Source of the DNA: Ramlibacter henchirensis
GTDB taxonomy: Bacteria; Pseudomonadota; Gammaproteobacteria; Burkholderiales; Burkholderiaceae_C
Direction: 5' to 3'
Assembly (NCBI RefSeq): GCF_004682015.1
Contig: NZ_SMLM01000001.1
Coordinates: 2,480,001 to 2,544,000, forward strand
DNA: 64,000 nucleotides
This document shows positions 21,446 through 29,976 of this stretch, in pieces. Under the pieces are notes generated by a model. That model saw only the letters and a list, made by a program, of their open reading frames with translations, had not been told where the DNA came from and ran no database searches. Numbering within the stretch: position 1 is the first letter of the stretch; every line of letters begins with the position of its first letter. A program made the position numbers and the translations under genes.

Positions 21446-22219
21446 GTGTCCGTCCTCCTCATCGACATCGGAAACACGCGCCTGAAGTGGGCGGTGCATG
21501 CCGACCCGCGCCCGGGCTCGCCGGTGCTGGACCACGGCGCGGAGTTCCTCGAGAACATCGAGCAGCTCGCCGAGGGCCCCTGGGCCGGGATGGCCGCACC
21601 AAAGCGCATGCTGGGCTGCGCGGTGGCGGGAGATGCGGTGCGGCGCCGGGCGGAGGAACAGCTCGAGGAAGCCTGGGATCTGCGGGCGCAATGGGTCTAC
21701 GCCACGGCGGCCGAATGCGGGCTCACCAACGGCTACGACCATCCCGGGCGGCTGGGCGCGGACCGGTGGATCGCGATGATCGGCGCGAGGCAGCGGCTGC
21801 TCGCGGAAGGCCCGGCGCGGCCGATGGTGGTCGTGATGGTGGGCACCGCCGTGACGGTCGAGGCGGTCGACGAGGCCGGCCGCTTCCTGGGCGGCTTCAT
21901 CCTGCCGGGCCACGGCATCATGCTGCGCGCGCTCGAATCCGGCACCGCCGGCCTGCATGTGCCCACCGGCGACGTGCGCGAGTTCCCGACCAACACCAGC
22001 GACGCGCTCACCAGCGGCGGCACCTACGCCATCGCGGGCGCGATCGAGCGCATGGTGCAGCACGTGCGCCGCCACTGCGGCGCCGAGCCGGCCTGCTTCA
22101 TGACCGGCGGCGCGGGCTGGAAGATGGCGCCGCACATGACGATTCCGTTCGAGCTGGTGGACAGCCTCATCTTCGACGGCCTCCTGGAGATCGCGGCCCA
22201 CCGCTTCGCGGCCGCCTGA
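21446..22219 (+). CDS. coaX: Type III pantothenate kinase
   Basis: Phosphorylates pantothenate in the first step of coenzyme A synthesis. The 257-residue ASKHA-fold protein starts at GTG and shows the phosphate-1 loop [14 protein letters not shown], the GADRW motif ([12 protein letters not shown]) and the [16 protein letters not shown] segments. Type III enzymes need a monovalent cation and are not inhibited by CoA. It lies four bases after the coiled-coil gene. Confidence 0.95.
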   Translation: MSVLLIDIGNTRLKWAVHADPRPGSPVLDHGAEFLENIEQLAEGPWAGMAAPKRMLGCAVAGDAVRRRAEEQLEEAWDLRAQWVYATAAECGLTNGYDHPGRLGADRWIAMIGARQRLLAEGPARPMVVVMVGTAVTVEAVDEAGRFLGGFILPGHGIMLRALESGTAGLHVPTGDVREFPTNTSDALTSGGTYAIAGAIERMVQHVRRHCGAEPACFMTGGAGWKMAPHMTIPFELVDSLIFDGLLEIAAHRFAAA

Positions 22220-22276
22220 CGCCACCTCTTAGAATTGCAAGTGCCGCTGCGCCCTCAGCGGCAATTTCCCATTCAA

Positions 22277-22354
22277 CGGCCACCGCGGAACCGGCTTCGC
22301 CGGGCCGCTGGTGGCGCCCCCTCGGGGGGAGGCGGCCGCAGGCCGCTTCGGGGG
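22277..22354 (+). repeat. Dispersed intergenic repeat, copy A
   Basis: A 78-base GC-rich element beginning CGGCCACCGCGGAACCGGCT and ending CCGCTTCGGGGG. A second copy, nearly identical with a few substitutions and one extra base, is at 33058-33136. It contains internal palindromes (for example GGCGGCCGCAGGCCGC). It occupies half of the 166-base gap between coaX and the BMP-type gene, inside the probable leader of the latter. Confidence 0.85.
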
Positions 22355-22385
22355 GGACAATTTTTGGGCCATGTAGAGGAACACC

Positions 22386-23456
22386 ATGTACAAAAACCTC
22401 GCTGCCGCATTCGCGGCCGCCTTGTTTTCCCTGCCCGCCGCCACGCAGACCTCCGCGCCGCTGAAGGTCGGCTTCATCCACGTCGCGCCGCTCACCGAAG
22501 CGGGCTGGGTGCGCCAGCACGAGGAAGGCCGCAAGGCGGTGCAGGCCGCGCTGGGCAACCGTGTCGAAACGCGCTCGATCGAGAACGTGCCCGAAGGACC
22601 CGACGCCGAGCGCGTGCTGCGCGATTTGGCGCGGCAGGGCCACAAGTTGATCTTCACGCCGAGCTTCGGCTACATGGAACCCACGCTGAAGGTCGCGCGC
22701 GAATTCCCCGACGTGAAGTTCGAATCCATCACCGGCTACAAGACCGCGCCCAACGTGGCGACGGCCAACGCGCGCTACTACGAGGGCCGATACCTCGCCG
22801 GAGTTGCAGCCGGCCGCATGACGCGGACGAACGTGGCCGGTTATGTCGCGGGCTTTCCGATCCCCGAGGTGCTGCAGGGCATCAACGCCTTCACGCTCGG
22901 CATGCGGTCGGTCAACCCGCAGGCGCAGGTCAAGGTGCTATGGCTCAACGCCTGGTTCGACCCGCCGCGCGAGCGCGAGGCGGCGCTGTCGCTGTTCAAC
23001 CAGGACGTGGACGTCGTCGCCTTCCACACCGCCTCCACCGCGGTCATGACGGCGGCGCAGGAGCGCGGCAAGCTGGCGATCGCCTACCACTCCGACATGC
23101 GCTTCGCCGCGCCGGACGCGCAACTGCTCGCCGTGACGCATCACTGGGGCGACTACTACACCCGTCGCACTCGCAACGTGCTGGACGGCGGCTGGCGCAG
23201 CGGCAACGTCTGGGGCGGCGTGCGGGAAGGCATGGTGCGGGTCGAGCACTTCGGCCCGAAGATGCCCCAGCCGGTGCGCGACGAGGTGCTGGCGCGCCAG
23301 CGCGACATCGCCGAAGGGCGCCTCAAGCCCTTCAATGGCCCGATCAACGACAACGACGGGCGCGCCATCGTGCCGGCCGGCTCGGCCATGACCGACGAGC
23401 AGATACTGTCCATGAACTTTCTCGTATCGGGCGTGCAGGGCAAGATCCCAAAATGA
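22386..23456 (+). CDS. BMP family (PnrA-like) periplasmic substrate-binding protein
   Basis: A 356-residue secreted protein with an N-terminal signal peptide (to about residue 20, no lipobox Cys) and a BMP/PnrA-type binding fold (VGFIHVAPLTEAGWVRQHEEG, SITGYKT, ARYYEGRYLAGVAAG). Related proteins bind purine nucleosides for ABC import; here no ATPase or permease gene is adjacent. The following gene is guanine deaminase, which supports a purine-related ligand. AGAGGA precedes the start. A -10-like TAGAAT is at 22230-22235. Confidence 0.88.
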   Translation: MYKNLAAAFAAALFSLPAATQTSAPLKVGFIHVAPLTEAGWVRQHEEGRKAVQAALGNRVETRSIENVPEGPDAERVLRDLARQGHKLIFTPSFGYMEPTLKVAREFPDVKFESITGYKTAPNVATANARYYEGRYLAGVAAGRMTRTNVAGYVAGFPIPEVLQGINAFTLGMRSVNPQAQVKVLWLNAWFDPPREREAALSLFNQDVDVVAFHTASTAVMTAAQERGKLAIAYHSDMRFAAPDAQLLAVTHHWGDYYTRRTRNVLDGGWRSGNVWGGVREGMVRVEHFGPKMPQPVRDEVLARQRDIAEGRLKPFNGPINDNDGRAIVPAGSAMTDEQILSMNFLVSGVQGKIPK

Positions 23457-23477
23457 CGTGGGCGCAAGAGCGCCGAC

Positions 23478-23505
23478 GTCATCCCCGCGCATGCGGGGAT
23501 CCAGG
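23478..23505 (+). repeat. GTCATCCCCGC-type palindromic repeat before guaD
   Basis: ATCCCCGC (23481-23488) pairs with GCGGGGAT (23493-23500) around GCAT, inside the wider GTCATCCCCGC...GGGGATCCAGG unit that is scattered through many proteobacterial genomes. A related copy lies at 59176-59205. The end of the unit contributes the AGGA that serves as ribosome site for guaD. Confidence 0.7.
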
Positions 23506-23514
23506 ATCAAGAAC

Positions 23515-24810
23515 ATGAAAGCCTACCGAGCCGCCTTGCTGCGCTTCGCCGACGACGGTTCGGCCCTCTACGAAGAGGACGGGCTGCTGCTCATCGGCCC
23601 CGGCACGGACGGCACTCGCCGCGTGCGCGCCGCGGGCGCCTGGTCCGCGCTTTCGCCCAATTACCCGGGCGTCTCGGTCGAGCACCTGCCGGGCCGCCTG
23701 CTCGCACCGGGCTTCATCGACCTGCACGTGCATTTCCCGCAGACCGACGTCATCGGCTCGCCCGCCGACGGCCTGCTACCCTGGCTCGAGAACTACACCT
23801 TCCCGCACGAGGCGCGCTTCGCCGACCCGGCTTATGCCGGGCCGGTGGCGAAGGTGTTTCTCGACGAGCTGCTGCGCAACGGCGTCACCACGCCGCTGAC
23901 GTTCGCGACTTCGCATCCCGCGTCGGTCGATGCGCTGATGGCGCAGGCGCAATCGCGCGGGCTGCGGCTGATCGCGGGCAAGGTGCTGCAGGACCGCCAT
24001 TCGCCCGACGGTGTTCGAGACGAAACCGAGCGCTCGCTCGCAGACACCGAAGCGCTGATCCGCCGCTGGCACGGCCAGGGCCGCCTCGGCTATGCGATCA
24101 CGCCGCGCTTCGCGCCCAGCTGCACGGAAGCGCAGCTGCGCGGGGCAGGGGAACTCGCCGCGAAGTACCCCGACGTCTGGATCCAGTCGCACGTGGCCGA
24201 GAACCGCGACGAGGTGCGCTGGGCCCGCGAGCTGTTTCCGCACGCGCGCAGCTACCTCGCGGTGTACGAGGGCTTCGGCCTGATGCGCGAGCGCGCCGTC
24301 TACGCGCACTGCATCCACTTCGACGACGACGACCGCGCGCTGATGCGCGACACCGGCGCGGCCGCTGCGGTGAGCCCCACGAGCAACCTGTTCCTGGGCA
24401 GCGGCTTCTTCGACTACGACGGCGCGCAGCGCGTGGGCTTCCGCTACGGGCTGGCAAGCGATGTCGGCGGCGGCACCAGCTTCAGCCCGTTCCACACGAT
24501 GCTGGCTGCGTACTACGTGGGCCGGGAGGGCCAGACCAAGCCGGGTGTGAGCCTCAGCCCGCAGAACCTCTGGTGGCAGCACACGGCGGGCGCGGCGCAG
24601 GCGCTCGGGCTCGAGGGCGTCATCGGCAACCTGCAGCCCGGCTGCGAGGCCGACTTCCTGGTGCTCAACCCTCAGGCCACGCCGCTGCTGGCGCGCAAGG
24701 TGGCCAATGCGCGCAACCTCGACGAACTGCTGTTCTCCCTGATCGTGCTGGGCGACGACCGTCTGGTCGAGCGGGTGTACGTGGACGGCATGCCCGCAGA
24801 CGATTCTTAG
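23515..24810 (+). CDS. guaD: Guanine deaminase
   Basis: Amidohydrolase-superfamily enzyme that deaminates guanine to xanthine. The 431-residue protein has the metal-binding PGFIDLHVHFPQTDVIGS near residue 65, the family segment WLENYTFPHEARF, a metal His in QSHVAEN, the HCIHFDDDD region and SDVGGGTSFS with a metal Asp. ATG 23515 gives a family-like N-terminus (MKAYRAALLRF). It follows the BMP-type binding protein by 58 bases, so the two may form a purine-salvage unit. Confidence 0.94.
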   Translation: MKAYRAALLRFADDGSALYEEDGLLLIGPGTDGTRRVRAAGAWSALSPNYPGVSVEHLPGRLLAPGFIDLHVHFPQTDVIGSPADGLLPWLENYTFPHEARFADPAYAGPVAKVFLDELLRNGVTTPLTFATSHPASVDALMAQAQSRGLRLIAGKVLQDRHSPDGVRDETERSLADTEALIRRWHGQGRLGYAITPRFAPSCTEAQLRGAGELAAKYPDVWIQSHVAENRDEVRWARELFPHARSYLAVYEGFGLMRERAVYAHCIHFDDDDRALMRDTGAAAAVSPTSNLFLGSGFFDYDGAQRVGFRYGLASDVGGGTSFSPFHTMLAAYYVGREGQTKPGVSLSPQNLWWQHTAGAAQALGLEGVIGNLQPGCEADFLVLNPQATPLLARKVANARNLDELLFSLIVLGDDRLVERVYVDGMPADDS

Positions 24811-24875
24811 GCGAACCAGGCTGACCTGAGCCCACCGCACGTCCTGGTGGGAAAAAGCGGTCAGGTCACGGCACC

Positions 24876-24881
24876 TAGAAT
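24876..24881 (+). promoter_or_regulatory. Possible -10 element before dcd
   Basis: TAGAAT lies 19 bases before the dcd ATG, with an AGGAG ribosome site at 24888-24892 between them. If used, the leader would be very short. No obvious -35 is visible. Confidence 0.35.
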
Positions 24882-24900
24882 GGCGGCAGGAGAGCGCGCG

Positions 24901-25467
24901 ATGACCATCAAGAGCGACAAGTGGATCCGGCGCATGGCCGAGGAGCACGGGCTGATCGAGCCTTTCGAGCCCGGGCAGATCCGGCAGGTGGACGGCCGGC
25001 GCGTCATCAGCTACGGGACGTCCAGCTACGGGTACGACATCCGCTGCGCACCCGAGTTCAAGGTGTTCACCAACATCCACAGCACGGTGGTGGACCCGAA
25101 GAACTTCGACGAGAAAAGCTTCGTCGACTTCCACGACGACGTCTGCATCATCCCGCCCAACAGCTTCGCGCTGGCGCGCACGCTGGAGTACTTCCGCATC
25201 CCGCGCAACGTGCTGACGATCTGCCTGGGCAAGAGCACGTACGCGCGCTGCGGGATCATCGTCAACGTCACGCCCTTCGAGCCCGAGTGGGAGGGCTACG
25301 TCACGCTGGAGTTCTCCAACACCACGCCGCTGCCCGCCAAGATCTACGCTGGCGAGGGCTGCGCGCAGGTGCTGTTCTTCGAGAGCGACGAGACCTGCGA
25401 GACCAGCTACAAGGACCGCGGCGGGAAGTACCAGGGCCAGCGCGGCGTCACGCTGCCGAAGGCCTGA
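24901..25467 (+). CDS. dcd: dCTP deaminase
   Basis: Converts dCTP to dUTP, feeding dTMP synthesis. The 188-residue trimeric enzyme shows [12 protein letters not shown], the substrate loop [19 protein letters not shown] with the catalytic Glu in [18 protein letters not shown], and a C-terminal [18 protein letters not shown] lid. The length matches the monofunctional family. The last 20 bases overlap the 3' end of the next gene on the opposite strand. Confidence 0.96.
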   Translation: MTIKSDKWIRRMAEEHGLIEPFEPGQIRQVDGRRVISYGTSSYGYDIRCAPEFKVFTNIHSTVVDPKNFDEKSFVDFHDDVCIIPPNSFALARTLEYFRIPRNVLTICLGKSTYARCGIIVNVTPFEPEWEGYVTLEFSNTTPLPAKIYAGEGCAQVLFFESDETCETSYKDRGGKYQGQRGVTLPKA

Positions 25468-26371
25468 GCGCCGCCAGCGCCGCGCGCGCCGCGGCGAGGT
25501 CCCAGCCCGCCCAGCCGCAGCTTTTGAACAGCACGGGCCCGGACCGCGCCTTGACGCGGCCTTCCACCACGTCCTTCAACGTTGGATAACGCGCCACGTC
25601 CAGTCCCGCCTGGATCAGGTCGCCGGCCTCGTGCACTGCGTCGGCGGTGTCCACGACGATGCTGCCTTGATCGGCGACATGCCGGCACAAGTCCGGCGCG
25701 AGTTCCACCATGCGCGGCGTGAAGGCGCCCACTGCCGCGATGAAGGCATCGGCGCGCGGCCGCGCGCGCAGCACCACGCCGTCGGCCGGCGTGCAGGTGA
25801 CCACCAGTGGACAGTGCGCCAGCGCCTCGTCGGGGTCCCTCACGACCGTGGCCGGCACGCCGAGCGTCTGCGCGTGTTCGACGAGCGCCTGCGCACTGGC
25901 ATCACTGCGCGACGCAACCATCACGCCCGACAGCGGCAGCCCCTTCGCGAACGCTTCGAGATGCGCCCGACCTTGCGCGCCCGCGCCGACGATCAGCAGC
26001 GGTCCCTTCTTCCCGGCCGCCAGCTTCTGCGCCGCCAAGAGCGAGACCGCGGCAGTGCGCCGCGCCGTCACCGTGGGTCCGTCCAGCACGAACAACCGTT
26101 CGCCGGTCGCGACATCGAAGACGACCACGTCGCCCTGGATCGCAGGCCTGCCCGTGCCCGCATTCGCCGGCGTGAAAGTGATCAGCTTCGTGATCGCGAT
26201 GCGCGCGTCCAGCGCCGGCATCACGAATAGGCTGCCGCCCCCGGGCAGCGGCTGCACCAGGCGTGCCGGTACCTGGACCGTTGCATCGAGCAGCAGGGCT
26301 TCGATCGCGCGTGCCAGCGCGACCGCCTCGAGGCTCTGCGCTGTGCCGTCCGCGTCAAGGATGGGATTCAT
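25448..26371 (-). CDS. Ornithine cyclodeaminase / mu-crystallin family reductase
   Basis: A 307-residue NAD(P)-binding protein with a Rossmann motif [14 protein letters not shown] near residue 123 and the family segment [25 protein letters not shown]. Members include ornithine cyclodeaminase, alanine dehydrogenase and delta1-pyrroline-2-carboxylate reductase; the shortish length and lack of ornithine-site certainty make the last more likely. I chose ATG 26371. It converges on dcd with a 20-base overlap of the coding ends. Confidence 0.88.
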   Translation of the reverse strand: MNPILDADGTAQSLEAVALARAIEALLLDATVQVPARLVQPLPGGGSLFVMPALDARIAITKLITFTPANAGTGRPAIQGDVVVFDVATGERLFVLDGPTVTARRTAAVSLLAAQKLAAGKKGPLLIVGAGAQGRAHLEAFAKGLPLSGVMVASRSDASAQALVEHAQTLGVPATVVRDPDEALAHCPLVVTCTPADGVVLRARPRADAFIAAVGAFTPRMVELAPDLCRHVADQGSIVVDTADAVHEAGDLIQAGLDVARYPTLKDVVEGRVKARSGPVLFKSCGWAGWDLAAARAALAALRPSAA

Positions 26372-26472
26372 GCGAGCACGCGATTTTGTCCTACCGCCAT
26401 TCGCGTTTGGCACGGAAAGCAGGTGACGCAACGCGTTCCTAGCATCGAACGAAGAATCCATCGGAGCGTTCC

Positions 26473-26769
26473 ATGCCGTCGCGCCTGCTCGAGTCCCGCC
26501 AAGCAATGTCCCGCCAGCCCGCCTTCTGGCTGGCCCTGTGCGGCGTGGTGGCGACGCAGCTGATGGCGTTCTACCTCCTGTGCAGCCACCAGGTGCGCAA
26601 GGCCGAGAACCGGCGCGCCGCGGTGGAAGTGCAGCGCATGGCGCATGCCGACTGCCTGCAGTACCTGGCGCAGTCCACCATCGGAAGCTGTGCCGTGCCG
26701 TTCATCCCTGGCACCAGCCGTCCCGCCGCCGCCGAATCCGGCGCGCCGGTGACCCTCGTCTCCCGCTGA
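26473..26769 (+). CDS. Hypothetical single-pass membrane protein
   Basis: A 98-residue protein with one hydrophobic segment near residues 18-37 (FWLALCGVVATQLMAFYLLC) after a basic N-terminus, then a soluble part with two cysteines and a Pro/Ala-rich tail. GGAG lies six bases before the ATG, and base use fits the neighbours, so I treat it as real. It is divergent from the cyclodeaminase family gene by 101 bases. I recognise no family. Confidence 0.55.
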   Translation: MPSRLLESRQAMSRQPAFWLALCGVVATQLMAFYLLCSHQVRKAENRRAAVEVQRMAHADCLQYLAQSTIGSCAVPFIPGTSRPAAAESGAPVTLVSR

Positions 26770-26947
26770 CCCATCCTTGGCGCGCCCCTGTCCTGCGGCG
26801 GCGTGCGCGTTTTCACCGCGGCGGACGCACCGTTTTGCCCGCCCGTGTTGAGCTGGCGTCCGACAGGCCCAAGGCACAGCCGCCGACTGGTCCGTGCCGT
26901 GCCGCTGCCTATCGTTTGATCAAGAAAACATCGCCAGGGAGCCCGCC

Positions 26948-27265
26948 ATGAATCCAGCCCGTCTCGCCGATCCGGCCCTGCAGGAAGCAGGCACGGAGCA
27001 GGCCGCATCGTTGGAGGCGAGTGACGATTTCGACCTGCCGGCGTCCTCCACGCGCTACTGCCCCACCGAGCTGCTGGGCACGTTCACGTTGCTGATGGCG
27101 GGCCATGGCCGCTGCGTGAGTTCTTCCATGATGCTGGGCGATCGCGAGTACGCGATGTGGCAGCTCGCGCGCGCCCAGACGCTGCCCGACGACGAACTGC
27201 GGCGCATCGCCGTGCGGCTGTTCGCCTACTTCGACGACGAGCACGGCTGGGGCCACCGCCTCTAG
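26948..27265 (+). CDS. Hypothetical protein
   Basis: A 105-residue acidic soluble protein, with a conserved-looking middle (YCPTELLGTFTLLMAGHGRC, MLGDREYAMWQLARAQTLPD) and an acidic, His-containing C-terminus. AGGGAG precedes the ATG at a good distance. The TAG stop overlaps the recJ stop on the opposite strand by three bases. The 178 bases before it hold nothing I can identify. No family recognised. Confidence 0.6.
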   Translation: MNPARLADPALQEAGTEQAASLEASDDFDLPASSTRYCPTELLGTFTLLMAGHGRCVSSSMMLGDREYAMWQLARAQTLPDDELRRIAVRLFAYFDDEHGWGHRL

Positions 27266-28974
27266 GCCGACTCCATCCCCTCGATCAGGAAGCGCACCCG
27301 CCGCGCACCCTGCCATTCATCCGCTTCGAGCCGGTAAGCGATGCGCGCCCGGGCCGGCAGCGGCTCGGTGCGGCCGAACCACATGCCGTCGACGGGCTGC
27401 CCCTGGTGACGCAGCTTCAGGGCCAGGTGGCGCTCGCCGACCAGGCGCTGCGACAGCACGTCCATCTCCTCGCTGAACACCGGCGGCGCGAACCCCTGGC
27501 CCCACACCTGTTCGTGCAGCGTGTCCACGAGGTCGGGCCGGCGGTACTCGGGCGCCAGCGGGCCGTCGGTGTGCAGGCGCCGCATCAGCGTCGCAGCATC
27601 CAGCCATTCCTGCGCCACGGTGGCCAGCGCCTGCTCGAAGTTGTCGAGGTGCTCCTCGGCGATGGTGCAGCCGGCCGCCATCGCATGGCCGCCGAACCGA
27701 AGCAGCACCCCAGGATGGCGCTTGGCCACCAGGTCGAGCGCGTCGCGCAGGTGAAAGCCCGGGATCGAACGGCCCGAACCTTTGAGCTCGTGCTCGCGCC
27801 CCGGCGCCTGGCTCGCCGCGAAGACGAACGTGGGGCGATGGAATCGATCCTTCAGGCGTGAGGCGACGATGCCCACCACGCCCTCGTGGAAGTCGGGATC
27901 GAACACGCACAGCGCCGCGGGCGGCTCCTCGCCTTCGTCGAACAGGGCTTCGGCGATCTGCAGCGCCTGCTCGCGCATCTCGCCTTCCAGTCCCTGGCGC
28001 TCCCGGTTGATGCCGTCGAGCGTCGCCGCGAGTTCGGCCCCGCGCGCGGCATCGTCCGTGAGCAGGCACTCGATGCCCAGTCGCATGTCGGCCAGTCGTC
28101 CGGCCGCGTTGATGCGCGGGCCGAGAGCGAAGCCGAAATCGAACGTCGTCGCGGCCTGCGATTTCCGGCCGGCGGCGCTGAACAGGGCGGCCAGGCCGCA
28201 AGGCAGCGCGCCCGCGCGGATCCGCTTCAGACCCTGGGCGACCAGCCGGCGGTTGTTGGGATCGAGCTTGACCACGTCCGCGACCGTTCCGAGCGCAACC
28301 AGCGGCAGCAGCGCGTCCAATTTGGGTTGCGATGCCGCATCGAACGCGCCGCGCGAGCGCAGCTCGGCCCGCAGCGCCAGCAGCACGTAGAACATCACGC
28401 CGACGCCTGCGATGGACTTGCTCTCGAAGCTGCAGCCCGGCTGGTTGGGATTGACGATGACCGCGGCGTCCGGCAGCTGCGGGCCGGGCAGGTGGTGATC
28501 GGTCACCAGCACCTGAAGGCCGAGCGCGTTGGCGGCCGCGACGCCCTCGACGCTGGCGATGCCGTTGTCCACGGTGATCAGCAACTCCGCGCCCGTCTCC
28601 TTCACTCGCCGCGCGATCGCGGGTGTGAGGCCGTAGCCGTCGGCCACGCGGTCGGGAACGAGGTAGTCGACGTGGCGCGCGCCGAGCAGGCGCAGGCCCC
28701 GCACGCCGACGGCGCAGGCGGTCGCGCCGTCGCAGTCGTAATCGGCCACGATGCACAGGCGCCGCTGCGCCGCGATCGCGTCGGCGAGCAGCACCGCCGC
28801 TTCCTGCGCGCCCTTGAGGTCCGAAGGAGGCAGCAGGCGCGCGAGGCCGTCGTCCAGTTCGTCGCGTGCGACCACGCCGCGGGCGGCGTAGAGGCGGGCG
28901 AGCAGGGGATGGATGCCGGCCTGTTCGAGGGTCCAGGCCGCGCGGGGCGGGATGTCGCGGGTGATGATCTTCAT
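27262..28974 (-). CDS. recJ: Single-stranded-DNA-specific exonuclease RecJ
   Basis: 5'-3' ssDNA exonuclease of RecF recombination, mismatch and base-excision repair. The 570-residue DHH-family protein has motif VADYDCDGATA near residue 76, ITVDNG, the signature TDHHLPG near 157, a DHHA1 domain (SGRSIPGFHLRDAL, FGGHAMAAG near 390-420) and a C-terminal OB-like segment. Its ATG overlaps the stop of the upstream RpfE-like gene (ATGA), so the two are translationally coupled on the minus strand. Confidence 0.96.
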   Translation of the reverse strand: MKIITRDIPPRAAWTLEQAGIHPLLARLYAARGVVARDELDDGLARLLPPSDLKGAQEAAVLLADAIAAQRRLCIVADYDCDGATACAVGVRGLRLLGARHVDYLVPDRVADGYGLTPAIARRVKETGAELLITVDNGIASVEGVAAANALGLQVLVTDHHLPGPQLPDAAVIVNPNQPGCSFESKSIAGVGVMFYVLLALRAELRSRGAFDAASQPKLDALLPLVALGTVADVVKLDPNNRRLVAQGLKRIRAGALPCGLAALFSAAGRKSQAATTFDFGFALGPRINAAGRLADMRLGIECLLTDDAARGAELAATLDGINRERQGLEGEMREQALQIAEALFDEGEEPPAALCVFDPDFHEGVVGIVASRLKDRFHRPTFVFAASQAPGREHELKGSGRSIPGFHLRDALDLVAKRHPGVLLRFGGHAMAAGCTIAEEHLDNFEQALATVAQEWLDAATLMRRLHTDGPLAPEYRRPDLVDTLHEQVWGQGFAPPVFSEEMDVLSQRLVGERHLALKLRHQGQPVDGMWFGRTEPLPARARIAYRLEADEWQGARRVRFLIEGMESA

Positions 28975-29924
28975 AGGTCGGCCAGCAGGTCGGCGGTCCG
29001 CCGGCGGGAGAAAACGGAAGTGATGCGGCGCCGCCAGCCCGCGCCGCCGCTGCGCCAGGTGCGTGCGGAGCGGTCGCCGCAGAGGGTGATCGCGACGGAG
29101 AGGCCCTGGTCGAGCGCTCGTTCGAGTCGCGCGCATTCGCGTTCATCGAGCTGTTGCCAGGCCGCGGCCCACGCGCGCCAGTCGCGCAGCAGGGCCGCGT
29201 CGCGCAGGGAGTTGGTGAGTCGCATGCCGCCTCTCGGTGTGCGAGCGGCGCCTTCGGGCAAAGCGCCGTTGCCACTGACCCAGAAGGAATTCACCGGCAG
29301 CTGTCCGCCCCGGGTGCGCTCCTCGTTCACCGCATGCGTGTACAGCAGCATCTGCATCTCCTGCTGCAGGCGGCGCAGCGGCTTGCCGGCGTCGCCGCGC
29401 GGCATCCAGGGATCGATGACGCGGCCGACGACTCTGTCCAGCGACGCGCACGGCAATTTCGCGAACAGCTCGCCCTCGGCTAGCCACCGCGTGGGCGCTT
29501 CGTAGGCGAGCCGGATGCCGTCCTGCTCGAAGTAAGGCTGCATCGCGGCCAGCAGCGCCTGCGATTCCTGCGCATCGAGCTGGAGGTCTTGCGGGTGCAG
29601 CATGAAGACATGGTCCGTGCCCACGCGCCAGTGGCAGGGCGTCACCCAGGCCCACCCGGCGATGCCGGGATCGCGGCCGCCCTGCCGCATTTCCCAGGCG
29701 GCGAAAGGCAGAAGACCGTCGGGCGCGGCCAGCCCGCATTCGCGTGCGAGCACGCGCTCGTAGGGCATCGAGAAGGAGCGTTCGTCGCCCGGCTCCGCGT
29801 CGTCGGGCGCAAGGCGCGCGGCCAGCCGCTCCAGGTGCGGCAGGGACAGCCCCTGCAGGGTCTCGCGGCAGCCCGGTTCCCCGCTCGCGGCGAAGGGAAT
29901 CAACAAGTGGTCACCGTCCGACAT
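28971..29924 (-). CDS. RpfE-like protein (COG4255-type), function unknown
   Basis: A 317-residue soluble protein without signal peptide, containing LLIPFAASGEPGCRETLQGL, WAWVTPCHWRVGTDHVFML and PVNSFWVSGNGALPEG. I recognise it as the family annotated as regulatory protein RpfE (or, probably wrongly, phosphoglycerate mutase). In Xanthomonas, rpfE also lies beside recJ, which supports the call; its molecular role is not established. I chose ATG 29924. It overlaps recJ by four bases and is divergent from lolC across 52 bases. Confidence 0.6.
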   Translation of the reverse strand: MSDGDHLLIPFAASGEPGCRETLQGLSLPHLERLAARLAPDDAEPGDERSFSMPYERVLARECGLAAPDGLLPFAAWEMRQGGRDPGIAGWAWVTPCHWRVGTDHVFMLHPQDLQLDAQESQALLAAMQPYFEQDGIRLAYEAPTRWLAEGELFAKLPCASLDRVVGRVIDPWMPRGDAGKPLRRLQQEMQMLLYTHAVNEERTRGGQLPVNSFWVSGNGALPEGAARTPRGGMRLTNSLRDAALLRDWRAWAAAWQQLDERECARLERALDQGLSVAITLCGDRSARTWRSGGAGWRRRITSVFSRRRTADLLADL

Positions 29925-29976
29925 GGCCGGGATTGTCGCGGATGCCAAAATCCCGCCTCAAACCTATTTCACGACC

